Made by a program: the position numbers and the translations under genes. Below are positions 32,200 to 40,890 of a stretch of 46,796 nt of DNA, one piece after another. Source of the DNA: Chloroflexota bacterium. GTDB lineage: Bacteria > Chloroflexota > Dormibacteria > Dormibacterales > Dormibacteraceae. The stretch covers positions 1 to 46,796 of the forward strand of contig VBFH01000038.1 in NCBI GenBank assembly GCA_005883575.1. The letters are read 5' to 3'. The stretch's first letter is position 1; each line of letters begins with the position of its first letter. Under the pieces are notes generated by a model, which was not told the DNA's origin, did not search any database, and saw nothing but the letters and a program-made list of their open reading frames with translations.

Positions 32200-32750
32200 T
32201 TCCCCAGCTCCTTCCTGGCGTTCTCCACCAGCAACAGGCACAGATGTCGAAGCTGCGCCAGGTCGTCTTTGCTCAGTCCTTCAACCAAATCGAACTGGTG
32301 CTCCAGTCCTTCCTTCCAGATGCCGTCGATCCGCTCCCGGCCGGTTGCGGTCAGGCGTGCCCGCACCGACCGGCGGTCGGCTGGATCGGGCACCCTCTCG
32401 ACGAGGCCGTCCCGCTCCAGATGGTCGACCAGTCCGGTGATGTTCCGCGGCGTGTAGTCCAGGTCGTCGGCCAGGTCGCCCAGCGGCATGTCGCCGCACC
32501 GGTAGAGGCGGAACAGCACGCCAAGGCGTCCCTCGCTCAACCCGCGCTTGTCGGCCCATCGCTCCTGCAAGAGGTGGAGATGGCGCCCCGCGACCCTCAG
32601 TGCTGATAGCGCCTCGACCGCGGCGACATCGATCTTGAGCGGGCTGAAAAGCTCACGGAACCGCTTGATGTAAAGCCGGCCGTTCTCGTCGCGCTCGAGC
32701 TCGAATCCGAGCTTGGGGAGGCCGGGATGCTTCAATTCATCAGTCTTCAT
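32196..32750 (-). CDS. MarR-family transcriptional regulator
   Basis: The 184-residue protein (from ATG 32750) has the MarR winged helix: LGVLFRLYRCGDMPLGDLADDL, YTPRNITGLVDHLERDGLVERVPDPADRRSVRARLTATG. The N-terminal 50 residues (KHPGLPKLGFELERDENGRLY) are longer than in most MarR proteins. MarR proteins repress linked efflux genes until a ligand binds; here the MFS pump is the next gene and overlaps it. ATG 32765 is a second possible start. A 12-base palindrome lies just upstream of ATG 32750. Confidence 0.87.
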   Translation of the reverse strand: MKTDELKHPGLPKLGFELERDENGRLYIKRFRELFSPLKIDVAAVEALSALRVAGRHLHLLQERWADKRGLSEGRLGVLFRLYRCGDMPLGDLADDLDYTPRNITGLVDHLERDGLVERVPDPADRRSVRARLTATGRERIDGIWKEGLEHQFDLVEGLSKDDLAQLRHLCLLLVENARKELGK

Positions 32751-32754
32751 AGTG

Positions 32755-32766
32755 AATGACTTCATT
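32755..32766. promoter_or_regulatory. palindrome AATGACTTCATT, candidate MarR operator
   Basis: Perfect five-base arms (AATGA/TCATT) around CT, 4 bases upstream of marR ATG 32750. The adjoining TTCATAGTGAA (32746-32756) forms a second small inverted repeat that overlaps the marR start. The place fits an operator blocking marR-MFS transcription; the divergent M19 peptidase gene, 41 bases away, could be affected too. Inferred from symmetry and position. Confidence 0.4.
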
Positions 32767-32795
32767 ATTCCCCAATACAGGGTTCGGGCGCAAGT

Positions 32796-32801
32796 TATTC
32801 T
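32796..32801 (+). promoter_or_regulatory. -10 hexamer TATTCT before M19 dipeptidase gene
   Basis: TATTCT ends 6 bases before GTG 32808, with no Shine-Dalgarno. The spacing fits a leaderless message. Sequence-based inference only. Confidence 0.35.
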
Positions 32802-32807
32802 CCGCCG

Positions 32808-33770
32808 GTGATCGTCGACGCCCACCTCGACATCGGTTGGAACGCGATCTCGGCCGGCCGTGGCTTCCTCGCGCGGCCGGCGCAGGGCTACGTCATCAGC
32901 CGGTCATCCCTGGTCGCCGCCGGGGTGGGGCTGGTCTTCGCCACGCTATATACGGCGCCGGCCCGCGCCGGACGCTCGATGCGCACCCGGTTCGTCTACG
33001 AGAATGCCCACGAGGCCAACCTCATGGCCACGGCCCAGGTCAATTACTACCGGGCGTCCGGGCTGGACCTGCTGGGCACGCGCACGGAGCTCGCCGGCTA
33101 CGCGCGCGGCTGGCGAAACGGACGTCTGGCTGCGATCCTCCTGATGGAGGGCGCCGACCCCGTCGAGACGCCATCGCAGCTCGGCGCCTGGAGCGACCGC
33201 CGGGTCCGCATCATCGGCCCGGCGTGGGGGAGGACGCGGTACAGCGGTGGGACCGGCGCGCCGGGCGGCCTTACCGATCTCGGCCGGCAGCTGCTCAAGG
33301 CCATGCGCCGCAAGAAGGTGATCCTCGACCTGAGCCACATGGCCGACCAGTCGGTGGCCGACGCGTTCGCCCTCTGGCGGGGACCGATCATGGCCTCGCA
33401 CAGCAACGCGCGCGCGATCGTGCCCGGCGACCGGCAGGTGACGGATGAGACGGTGGCGGAGATCGCGCGGCGGGGCGGTGTGGTGGGCGTGAGCTTCTAC
33501 CAGCACCATCTCCGCAGGTTCGGCCGGGCGACCCTCGAGGACGTCGTCAGGCACGTCGTCCACCACGCCCGGGCGGCGGGTTCGCCCGAGCATGTCGGGC
33601 TGGGAACCGACCTGGACGGAGGCTTCGACGCGCGCCACGCGCCGATCGATAACCTGGCGAAGCTGAAGGAGCTGCCGGCCCGGTTGCGCCTGCACTTCAA
33701 CCGCTCCCAGGTCGAGGGCATCATGGGCGGAAACTGGCTCAGCTTTCTGGAGCGCAGCCTCCCCGACTAG
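32808..33770 (+). CDS. membrane dipeptidase family protein (peptidase M19)
   Basis: The 320-residue protein is an M19 (renal dipeptidase-like) amidohydrolase. Metal ligands are visible in DAHLDIG near the N-terminus, LLMEGADPV, DLSHMADQS, ASHSNARAI and GTDLDGGF. Bacterial members cleave dipeptides, some with D-residues. No signal peptide is seen, so it is probably cytoplasmic. GTG 32808 places DAHLD at residues 4-8 as in the family. Its stop shares the bases CTAG with the stop of the convergent flavoprotein gene. Confidence 0.88.
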   Translation: MIVDAHLDIGWNAISAGRGFLARPAQGYVISRSSLVAAGVGLVFATLYTAPARAGRSMRTRFVYENAHEANLMATAQVNYYRASGLDLLGTRTELAGYARGWRNGRLAAILLMEGADPVETPSQLGAWSDRRVRIIGPAWGRTRYSGGTGAPGGLTDLGRQLLKAMRRKKVILDLSHMADQSVADAFALWRGPIMASHSNARAIVPGDRQVTDETVAEIARRGGVVGVSFYQHHLRRFGRATLEDVVRHVVHHARAAGSPEHVGLGTDLDGGFDARHAPIDNLAKLKELPARLRLHFNRSQVEGIMGGNWLSFLERSLPD

Positions 33771-34834
33771 ATCATCTCCGCGACCTGCTTCGCGGTCATG
33801 AACGCGAAGCCCATGCCGTGCCCTGTAAAGCCCGCGCAGATGTAGACGTGCGGCATCCCCTCGAGCGGTCCCGCCATCGGCAGGCCCGATTCGGTGAACC
33901 CCATCGTCCCCGCCCAGCGATGCGTGACCTCAGCCTTCGCGCCCAGCTCGCGCACCGCGCGGTCGAGCTGCTTCTGGATCTCTGCAGTGGGCTCGGCGTC
34001 GAGCGTCTTCTCGGTCTCGAGCGTGGTATCGCGCCACCCGCCGATCAGCACCTCGCCGGTCGCGAGCTGGCGCCAGTACCGATAGCCGAAGTGGGAGTAG
34101 ACGGGTATGTCGATGGTCGTCGTCGATTCGGGCGCGGTGGCGAGCATCTGTGCCCGAGTGGGCTGGATCTTCACGCTCGGCACGAGCTGCGGTGTGTACG
34201 CATTCGTGGCCAGGATGACGACACCCGCCTCGCACTCATCCTCGCCGGCGGTGAGCACCACGTCCCGGGCGCGAGGCGTCATCGAGGTCACGTGCACACC
34301 CTCGCGGATCGCGCCTGGCTTCGCCTGCCGCGCCAACGCACCGACCATCGCGGCCGGATTGATCTCCCCGTCGCGCGGGTTGATCAACCGCCTGCCGTCC
34401 CATCTCGCCTGGAACGAGTCTTCCTGCAAGAGCTGCTCCGACTCGATCAGCAGCGCCCGCTCGTCTTCGCCCGAGGGAAGGATCGCGGTGCCGAGCCGGC
34501 GGTGGCCGACTTCCTGCCCGCGCGCGGCCTCGATCATGCGGTCGTGGTTTTCGTTCGTGATCTCCCAAAGCTCGCGCGCCTTCTCGCGGCCGTATGTGCG
34601 CACGGCTTCCGCGTAGCTCGACGCAACTCCCGCGAGCAGAAAGCCCGCGTTGCGGCCGCTCGCGCCCCACGCGATGTGTTCGCGCTCGACGAGGACGGCG
34701 TCGACGCGGCGATTCGTCAGGTGCCACAGCAGGCTCGTGCCCGCGATCCCGCCGCCGATGATCAGCACGTCCGCCTTTGCAGGCGGTCGCCCGGGGTACT
34801 TCTCGGGCGGCGGAGCCCAGAACGGCGTGCTCAT
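33767..34834 (-). CDS. FAD-dependent amino-acid oxidase-type oxidoreductase (DAO family)
   Basis: The 355-residue protein has the FAD-binding VLIIGGGIAGTSLLWHL, followed by WGASGRNAGFLLAG, and the C-terminal DAO stretch ESGLPMAGPLEGMPHVYICAGFTGHGMGFAF. The group (glycine/sarcosine oxidases, PuuB-like) oxidises amines or N-methyl amino acids. The HWAG-like HRWAGTMGFT and YRYWRQLATGEVLIGG point to the gamma-glutamylputrescine oxidase/PuuB side, but the substrate remains a guess. ATG 34834 is chosen over the upstream 34843. It is divergent from frdA and converges on the M19 gene. Confidence 0.85.
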   Translation of the reverse strand: MSTPFWAPPPEKYPGRPPAKADVLIIGGGIAGTSLLWHLTNRRVDAVLVEREHIAWGASGRNAGFLLAGVASSYAEAVRTYGREKARELWEITNENHDRMIEAARGQEVGHRRLGTAILPSGEDERALLIESEQLLQEDSFQARWDGRRLINPRDGEINPAAMVGALARQAKPGAIREGVHVTSMTPRARDVVLTAGEDECEAGVVILATNAYTPQLVPSVKIQPTRAQMLATAPESTTTIDIPVYSHFGYRYWRQLATGEVLIGGWRDTTLETEKTLDAEPTAEIQKQLDRAVRELGAKAEVTHRWAGTMGFTESGLPMAGPLEGMPHVYICAGFTGHGMGFAFMTAKQVAEMI

Positions 34835-34843
34835 GAGTCCCAA

Positions 34844-34849
34844 TAGAAT
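34844..34849 (+). promoter_or_regulatory. -10 hexamer TAGAAT before frdA
   Basis: TAGAAT, a close match to the consensus, ends 10 bases before GTG 34860. It lies downstream of ATG 34833, which argues against that ATG as the frdA start. Confidence 0.45.
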
Positions 34850-34859
34850 CAGAAGGCAA

Positions 34860-36572
34860 GTGGACTTTGAGAGCTATGACGTCCTGGTCGTCGGCGGGGG
34901 GCTCGCCGGCCTCAGGGCAGCGATAGCTGCGGTCGAGGCCAATCCGCGGGTCAAGGTCGGAATGGTCTCCAAGGTCTATCCCATGCGCAGCCATACGGTC
35001 TCCGCCGAGGGCGGCGCCGCCGCAGTGATGTCCGCGGACGACTCGTACGACACCCATGCCTTTGACACGATCAAGGGCTCCGACTACCTCGCCGACCAGG
35101 ATGTGGTCGAGGCGTTCACGCGCGAGGCGCCGGTCGAGATCATCCAGATGGAGCACTGGGGTTGCCCCTGGAGCCGGAACCCGGACGGCACGATCGCGGT
35201 GAGGCCGTTTGGGGGCATGACGACATGGCGCACGTGCTTCGCCGCTGACAAAACCGGCTTCCACATGCTTCACACCGTCTTCCAGACCTCGCTCAAATAC
35301 CCCCAGATCACCCGCCACGACGAAGCTTTCGTGACCAAGCTCCTGGTCGAAGACAGCCGTTGCGTCGGTGTCGTCGCCCTCGACATCCGCACCGGTCGCT
35401 TCGACGCGATCACCGCGAGGTCGGTCATCCTCGCGACCGGCGGGCTGGGCCGGGTCTACGCCTTCACCACCAACGGCAACATCTGCACCGGCGACGGCAT
35501 GGCCCTGGCGTACCGCGCGGGCGTCGGCTTGAAGGACATGGAGATGGTGCAGTTCCATCCGACCGGGCTGCCTTTCACCGGCATCCTGATCACCGAGGCG
35601 GTGCGCGGCGAGGGCGGCTACCTGCTCAACAGCGAGGGCGAGCGCTTCCTCAAGCGGTATGTGCCCAACAAGATGGAGCTCGGGCCGCGCGACATCATCT
35701 CCCGCGCGATGGTCACCGAGTTCGAGGAAGGGCGAGGTTTCGAGGGCCCGCACGGCAAGTACATGCACCTCGATGTCCGTCATCTTGGCGAGAAAGTGAT
35801 CGACCGCAAGCTGCCCTTCATGCGCGAGCTCGGTCGCGAGTTCGTCGGCATCGACATCGTCACCGATCCGATTCCCGTCCGCCCCGTGCAGCACTACATG
35901 ATGGGCGGCGTCGACGCGGACATCTCGGGCGAGACGCCCATCCTCGGGCTGTACGCGGCCGGCGAGTGCGCGAACGTCGGTCTGAACGGCGGCAACCGCC
36001 TCGGCTCCAACTCTCTCTCCGAGTGCCTCGTGTTCGGCGCCGCGGCAGGCCGCGCGGCGGCGCACTACGCGAGCTCCGCCAAGCCGGTGACCGCGAATCC
36101 AGTCGACGCGATGCTCTGGGACGAGGCGCGTCGTGTCGAGGCCGAGTACCTCGAGAAGAAGGGCGGCGTGGAGCGAATCGGCCCGATCCGCGAGGAGATG
36201 CAGCTCGAGATGGACGCGGGCGCAGGCGTCTTTCGAACCAAAGAGAGTCTGTCTCGACTGGCGCGTAACCTCGGCGGTCTGCGGGAGAGGTTCGAAAAGG
36301 TCAAGGTCGATGACTCGAGCCGCACTTTCAACACCGAGATCACCGCTGCGCTGGAGCTCGACTTCATGCTCGAGGTCGCGTCTTCGATCACGTTCTCCGC
36401 GCTGGCCCGCGAGGAGTCGCGCGGCGCTCACGCCCGCCGCGATTTTCCGGAACGCAACGACGCGAAGTTCCTCAAGCACACGCTCGCCTTCCACACCAAC
36501 ACGCTCGCGCCGAGGCTCGAGTATCGCGACGTCAAGATCACCACCTTCAAGCCGCAGGCGAGGACTTACTGA
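34860..36572 (+). CDS. frdA: fumarate reductase/succinate dehydrogenase flavoprotein subunit
   Basis: The 570-residue protein has FAD-binding DVLVVGGGLAGLRAAIAA, the covalent-FAD histidine in RSHTVSAEGGAAA, catalytic HPTGLPFTG, GVDADISGETPILGLYAAGECA and NRLGSNSLSECLVFG. It interconverts fumarate and succinate. GTG 34860 is preferred: AGAAGG lies 3 bases before it and TAGAAT 10 bases before. ATG 34833 would add nine residues and overlap the divergent oxidase start. The gene heads frdABCD, 3 bases before frdB. Direction of catalysis cannot be read from the sequence; the membrane subunits favour the FRD type. Confidence 0.9.
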   Translation: MDFESYDVLVVGGGLAGLRAAIAAVEANPRVKVGMVSKVYPMRSHTVSAEGGAAAVMSADDSYDTHAFDTIKGSDYLADQDVVEAFTREAPVEIIQMEHWGCPWSRNPDGTIAVRPFGGMTTWRTCFAADKTGFHMLHTVFQTSLKYPQITRHDEAFVTKLLVEDSRCVGVVALDIRTGRFDAITARSVILATGGLGRVYAFTTNGNICTGDGMALAYRAGVGLKDMEMVQFHPTGLPFTGILITEAVRGEGGYLLNSEGERFLKRYVPNKMELGPRDIISRAMVTEFEEGRGFEGPHGKYMHLDVRHLGEKVIDRKLPFMRELGREFVGIDIVTDPIPVRPVQHYMMGGVDADISGETPILGLYAAGECANVGLNGGNRLGSNSLSECLVFGAAAGRAAAHYASSAKPVTANPVDAMLWDEARRVEAEYLEKKGGVERIGPIREEMQLEMDAGAGVFRTKESLSRLARNLGGLRERFEKVKVDDSSRTFNTEITAALELDFMLEVASSITFSALAREESRGAHARRDFPERNDAKFLKHTLAFHTNTLAPRLEYRDVKITTFKPQARTY

Positions 36573-36575
36573 GAG

Positions 36576-37316
36576 ATGCCCGACAAGACGATCACGATTC
36601 GCGCCACCCGTTACGACCCCGAGAAGGACGAGAAGCCGCGACTTCAGTCCTATGACGTCCCCTTTTACGACGAAAGCATGGTCGTCCTCGACGCGCTCAA
36701 CCACATCAAGTCGCACGTCGATGGCAGCCTCAGCTATCGCTGGTCGTGCCGGATGGGCATCTGCGGAAGTTGCGGGATGATGGTCAACGGCATGCCGAAG
36801 CTGACGTGCAACGCATTCCTTCGCGATTACTGGCCGCGCCCCATTGTCGTCGAGCCGCTGAACAACTTTCCGGTCATCCGCGACCTGGTCATCGACATGG
36901 ACGACTTCATGCACAAGCTGAAGTCGATCAAGCCGTGGATCATCCGCAAGCAGGAGATTCCGCTTGGCGCGCGCGAGCATCGTCAGACCAACGAGCAGAT
37001 CGACGACTTCAGGCAGTTCAGCGAGTGCATCAACTGCATGCTCTGTTACGCGGCGTGCCCTGTCTACGGTCTTAACAGCGAATTTCTCGGCCCGGCGGCG
37101 ACCGCGCTCGCGCGCCGCTACAACCTCGACTCGCGCGACCAGGGCTTGAAGGAGCGGCTGCCGGTGATCGGCGGCGCGGAAGGGATCTGGGAGTGCAGCT
37201 TCGTGGGCGAATGCTCGGTCGTCTGCCCCAAGGGCGTCGACCCCGCGAAGGCGATCCAACAGACCAAGCTCGACACGACGATGCGCTTCGTCCTGCCTTA
37301 CGGAAACCGAGATTGA
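36576..37316 (+). CDS. frdB: fumarate reductase/succinate dehydrogenase iron-sulfur subunit
   Basis: The 246-residue protein (E. coli FrdB 244) has all three cluster motifs: SCRMGICGSCGMMVNGMPKLTC for [2Fe-2S], CINCMLCYAACPVYG for [4Fe-4S], and CSFVGECSVVCPKGVDPAKAI for [3Fe-4S] (the first Cys of the last group also closes the series). It carries electrons between FrdA flavin and quinone. ATG 36576 follows the frdA stop by three bases with GAG upstream. Its stop overlaps the TTG start of frdC (TTGA, 37313-37316). Confidence 0.92.
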   Translation: MPDKTITIRATRYDPEKDEKPRLQSYDVPFYDESMVVLDALNHIKSHVDGSLSYRWSCRMGICGSCGMMVNGMPKLTCNAFLRDYWPRPIVVEPLNNFPVIRDLVIDMDDFMHKLKSIKPWIIRKQEIPLGAREHRQTNEQIDDFRQFSECINCMLCYAACPVYGLNSEFLGPAATALARRYNLDSRDQGLKERLPVIGGAEGIWECSFVGECSVVCPKGVDPAKAIQQTKLDTTMRFVLPYGNRD

Positions 37317-37714
37317 CGACGGAGGCGCATACCGCACAGCCCGAATACCGCTGGCGCATGCCGGCGGACTGGTGGGCCCGCCAGCGTCATTACTTCTTGT
37401 ATGTCGTCCGCGAGTTCACCGCGCTGCCGCTCGCGCTGTGGCTGCTGTGGCTTTTGGTCGAGATCAAGCGCGCGGGTGATGGACCGGGCCGCTATGCGCC
37501 ACACGGGTCGATGCCGTTCGTGGTCTTCAGCGTCGTCGTGCTGCTGTTCGCCCTCTATCACAGCTACACGTTCCTGAGCCTCGCGGGCACGATCCTGCAT
37601 TTCAAGGTTTTCGACCGGCCCGTGCCTTCTCGCCTCATCGTCCTCTCGCAGTTCGGCTTGTGGGCCGCGGCTTCGGTGGTGGTGGGCTTCGCCCTGATCT
37701 GGTTCGCGCGGTGA
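37313..37714 (+). CDS. frdC: fumarate reductase membrane subunit C
   Basis: The 133-residue protein has three hydrophobic helices and the FrdC-type opening YRWRMPADWWARQRHYFLYVVREFTALPLAL, close in pattern to E. coli FrdC ([22 protein letters not shown]). FrdC and FrdD anchor the enzyme and bind menaquinone without heme. The start is TTG 37313, overlapping the frdB stop; ATG 37358 would remove the conserved WR. No Shine-Dalgarno fits the ATG. The stop overlaps the GTG start of frdD (GTGA). Confidence 0.85.
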   Translation: MTTEAHTAQPEYRWRMPADWWARQRHYFLYVVREFTALPLALWLLWLLVEIKRAGDGPGRYAPHGSMPFVVFSVVVLLFALYHSYTFLSLAGTILHFKVFDRPVPSRLIVLSQFGLWAAASVVVGFALIWFAR

Positions 37715-38103
37715 AGGCCGAAGCGAGGCAGAGGCCGGCCTTGATGCACCTGTTCTGGTGGTTCATGTTCGCCCAGGGGGGTGTGATCGCTGCGGTGCTG
37801 ATCCCGGTGCACGTTCTGGTCCAGGGAATCCTTGGCCCGCTCGGAATCGTTCCTGTCGTCGATCGCCACTACGACACGTGGGTCAGCATGCTGGGCAACC
37901 CGATCGTCAAGCTCTACTTGCTCGTTCTGATCGCATTCCCCTTTTTCCACTTCGCGCACCGGCTGCGCTACCTGCTCGTCGACCTCGGCCTTCCCGCCGC
38001 CAAGGGCGTGCCGGCGCAGGCCCTTTTCTATGGTGGGGCGGTGGGGGTCACGCTCGTCACGATCTGGGTTCTACTGACGACCATCCCGATCTCGCTCGGC
38101 TGA
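37711..38103 (+). CDS. frdD: fumarate reductase membrane subunit D
   Basis: The 130-residue protein has three helices (about 15-40, 65-85, 105-128) and FrdD features: LFWWFMFAQGGVIAAVLIPVHVLVQGILGPLGI and LIAFPFFHFAHRLRYLLVDLG, the latter matching the HR-x-HH region of E. coli FrdD. GTG 37711 overlaps the frdC stop; a longer reading would be inside frdC. It completes the FrdABCD set, making a classical SdhC/SdhD heme-b anchor unlikely. The next gene starts 4 bases later, so the MBL-rhodanese protein is probably co-transcribed. Confidence 0.85.
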   Translation: MKAEARQRPALMHLFWWFMFAQGGVIAAVLIPVHVLVQGILGPLGIVPVVDRHYDTWVSMLGNPIVKLYLLVLIAFPFFHFAHRLRYLLVDLGLPAAKGVPAQALFYGGAVGVTLVTIWVLLTTIPISLG

Positions 38104-38107
38104 GAGC

Positions 38108-39451
38108 ATGTACACGGTCGAGGCGATCCCGGCGTCTGAGCTGGGCAACGCGAGCTTTGTCGTCGCCGACCCGGATCGTGGAGTGGGCCTGATCGTCGAC
38201 CCGCTGCGTGACATCGAGCGCTACCTGACCGTTGCGAAGAACCTGAACGTCAAGCTGACGCACGCCCTCGACACCCACCTGCACAACGACTACGTATCCG
38301 GCCGTCGCGAGCTCGCGGCCGAGGTCGGAGCGAACGTCGACGAGCTCGCACCGGGCGGTGAGCTCCAGCTGGGCCAGCTGACGATTCGGGCGATCCACAC
38401 TCCCGGCCACACGCCCGACCACAAGAGCTACCAGCTCAACGAAGGTGGCCGCCCGCGCGCCCTCTTCTCTGGCGGGGCGGTAATGCTCGGCGCGATTGCG
38501 CGCACCGACCTGTTCGGCCCCCACATGGCAGTGCATCTTGCCCTCGAGGCCCTGAGCACGCTGCAGGTGCGCCTGCGCGGGCTGCCCGACGAGATCAAGG
38601 TCTTCCCGACCCACGGCGGCGGGTCTTTCTGCGGCACCGGGGGTCGCAGCGGACACGAAACGACTCTGGGCAACGAGCGCCAGACCAACCCGTTCTTCCT
38701 GACCGCAGAGGTCATGCCCTTTCTCGCGCGGGTCCTCAACCAACCGCGGTATCCGACCTACTACCGGGACATGGCGGCGGTCAACCGGGGAGGCCCGGCG
38801 TTGATCGGGCTCACTCTTCCACCGCTCACCAGGCTCGCGGCCGACGAGGTCGCGCGGATGATGGACGGAGGCGCGGCCGTGGTCGACGTGCGTGAAGGCC
38901 GCGACTACGACCGCGCCCACATCCCAGGCAGCTACAGCGTCGGCATCGACGGCCCGGTCAGCGTGTGGGTCGGCTGGCTCATCGCGCGCGGGCGTCCCAT
39001 CGTGCTCGCCGGCGGCAGCGAAGCCCAGCATCGCAAGGCGCAGCGCCAGCTCCTGCGCATCGGCTTCGACACCATCGCAGGTGAGTTCGACGGCGGCATG
39101 GATGCGTGGCGCGCCAGCGGCCGCGACCTCTCGAGCTTCGAAACGGTCGACGTCGAAGACATGGCGCAGTGGGTACTCAGCGCCGAGCCGATGACGGTGG
39201 TCGACGCGCGCGACGAGCATGAGTGGGCGTCGGGCCATGTCCCCGGCGCGGTGCACATGTACGTGCCCGACGTTCCCAGTCGCGCGCCCGAGATTCCACA
39301 CGATGCGCCGGTCGCCGTGCATTGCGCCTCGGGTTATCGCGCGGGCATCGCGGCCAGCTTGCTCGAGCAGGCGGGCCTCAAGCGGATCATCCACGTCAAC
39401 GGCGAGTACTCGGACTGGGACCGCCTTCATCTGGCTCAGAGCAGGGTCTAG
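38108..39451 (+). CDS. metallo-beta-lactamase fold protein with two rhodanese domains
   Basis: The 447-residue protein has an N-terminal MBL domain (THLHNDYVSG, HTPGHTPDHKSY, FSGGAVML, FPTHGGGSFCG) and two C-terminal rhodanese domains. The first rhodanese loop is IVLAGGSEAQ, without catalytic Cys; the second is VHCASGYRA with Cys. MBL-rhodanese proteins include persulfide dioxygenases and sulfane-sulfur transferases, so a role in sulfide or persulfide handling is likely. The MBL motif is HxHxDY rather than HxHxDH, a form common in this subfamily. ATG 38108 follows frdD by 4 bases. Confidence 0.87.
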   Translation: MYTVEAIPASELGNASFVVADPDRGVGLIVDPLRDIERYLTVAKNLNVKLTHALDTHLHNDYVSGRRELAAEVGANVDELAPGGELQLGQLTIRAIHTPGHTPDHKSYQLNEGGRPRALFSGGAVMLGAIARTDLFGPHMAVHLALEALSTLQVRLRGLPDEIKVFPTHGGGSFCGTGGRSGHETTLGNERQTNPFFLTAEVMPFLARVLNQPRYPTYYRDMAAVNRGGPALIGLTLPPLTRLAADEVARMMDGGAAVVDVREGRDYDRAHIPGSYSVGIDGPVSVWVGWLIARGRPIVLAGGSEAQHRKAQRQLLRIGFDTIAGEFDGGMDAWRASGRDLSSFETVDVEDMAQWVLSAEPMTVVDARDEHEWASGHVPGAVHMYVPDVPSRAPEIPHDAPVAVHCASGYRAGIAASLLEQAGLKRIIHVNGEYSDWDRLHLAQSRV

Positions 39452-39496
39452 AGTTAGCCGGAAAGCTGGCGGGTCTGGGGGCAGGAGGTCACGCCG

Positions 39497-40870
39497 ATGG
39501 CCGGGTTGGGCAGGAAGCTCTTCGTTTCGCTGGTAGGCTCTACGCTCGCCATCTGCATCGTGCCGCTCACGGCGGTCGCTGCATCCATCGACACACGCTC
39601 CGGAAGCTTCACGGACGGAGCCACCTACCTGATCCAGAAGCCGAGCGATTGGAACGGTGCGCTCGTCCTGTACAGCCATGGCTACGTCGTGCCGGGCTCG
39701 CCGAATCCCGCGCCCGACGTCGGCGACCCGCTCACCGGGGCGTGGCTGCTCGGCCACGGCTACGCGCTCGCGGGCTCCTCCTACGCGAGCACCGGGTGGG
39801 CACTCGAGGAAGCGATCCCCGACCAGATCGCAACGCTCGACACCTTCACCGGCCTCTTCGGCGCGCCGACACGGACCATCGCGTGGGGGCACTCGCTCGG
39901 AGGCATGATCACCGCCGGGCTTTTGCAGACGCATCCGGACCGCTTCGACGCCGCGCTGCCGATGTGCGGTGTGGTCGGCGGAGGGGTTGGAGTGTGGAAC
40001 CAGGCCCTCGACGCCGAGTTCGCGATCCAGCAACTCCTGGCTTCCGGCACGAATTTGAAGGTCGTCAACCTCGGGTTCCCGAACTTCGCCAACCTCGGCC
40101 TGGCCGAGTCGGCGGTCGGCGCGGCGCAGACGACGCCCGCCGGCCATGCGCGCATCGCTCTCGCGGCGGCGCTCGGCGACTTGCCGGGGTGGTTTAGCCC
40201 GGCATCCGTGGAGCCGGCCGCGACGGACTATGGGGCGCAGGAATACAACCAGTACCTTTGGATCACCCAGATCAACGCTTTCTTCCTTTTCTTCTTGAGG
40301 GGCGAGATGGAGGCCAGGGCCGGCGGCAACCCGTCCTGGAACACCGGCGTCGACTACTCGAAACAGCTTGCGATGTCGGCCGATATCGCCGAGGTGCAGG
40401 CGCTGTACGCACAAGCGGGGCTGAGCCTTGACGCCGACCTCGCAACGCTCGCCGCGGCGCCGAGGATCAGCGCCGACAGCGGAGCCGTGGGCTACCTGAC
40501 CGACAACATCGTCTACAACGGCGAGCTAGGCGGGAAGCCGGTCCTCACGCTCCACACCACCGGCGACGGCTTGGTCGTGCCGGAAAACGAGCAGGCGTAC
40601 CGCTCGTCGGCCCAGCGCGCCAAGAGCGCGCCCCACCTGCGGGAGGCGTTCGTGCATCGGGCGGGACACTGCGAGTTCACACCGGCCGAGACGATCGCCG
40701 CGTTCCAGGCCCTGGTGAGCCGGCTCGACACCGGCCGATGGGCGGGCGTCACCGACCCCGCGGCGCTCAATGCCGCGGCCACGGCTCTCGGGACGACCTA
40801 CAACCTCGCACCTGCGTCCTACATCGACTACGCATCGCCGAAGTTCCTGCGTCCGTTCGACCTGGGTTAG
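39497..40870 (+). CDS. secreted alpha/beta hydrolase
   Basis: The 457-residue protein begins with a signal peptide (GRKLFVSLVGSTLAICIVPLTAVAAS). The alpha/beta hydrolase core shows VLYSHGYVVPG (oxyanion), GHSLGGM (nucleophile Ser133) and, late, TGDGLVVPENEQ and RAGHCEF for acid and histidine. The 100-residue insertion between nucleophile and acid may be a lid. Substrate is unknown; esterases and peptidases of this size exist. ATG 39497 has a good CAGGAGG Shine-Dalgarno 9 bases upstream. It follows the MBL-rhodanese gene by 45 bases. Confidence 0.85.
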   Translation: MAGLGRKLFVSLVGSTLAICIVPLTAVAASIDTRSGSFTDGATYLIQKPSDWNGALVLYSHGYVVPGSPNPAPDVGDPLTGAWLLGHGYALAGSSYASTGWALEEAIPDQIATLDTFTGLFGAPTRTIAWGHSLGGMITAGLLQTHPDRFDAALPMCGVVGGGVGVWNQALDAEFAIQQLLASGTNLKVVNLGFPNFANLGLAESAVGAAQTTPAGHARIALAAALGDLPGWFSPASVEPAATDYGAQEYNQYLWITQINAFFLFFLRGEMEARAGGNPSWNTGVDYSKQLAMSADIAEVQALYAQAGLSLDADLATLAAAPRISADSGAVGYLTDNIVYNGELGGKPVLTLHTTGDGLVVPENEQAYRSSAQRAKSAPHLREAFVHRAGHCEFTPAETIAAFQALVSRLDTGRWAGVTDPAALNAAATALGTTYNLAPASYIDYASPKFLRPFDLG

Positions 40871-40890
40871 CGACCCGAAGACATCTTCTT

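Noticed and set aside
34236-37337. Open frame of about 1033 codons on the reverse strand, antisense to frdA and frdB
   Set aside because: It mirrors the codon bias of the frd genes, matches no family and covers the start of the neighbouring oxidase in another frame. High GC makes such long antisense frames common.
38057-40414. Open frame of about 785 codons on the reverse strand, antisense to the MBL-rhodanese and hydrolase genes
   Set aside because: Rich in Arg, Asp, Gly and Val with no domain pattern; the plus-strand genes have intact motifs. It is a GC-driven shadow.
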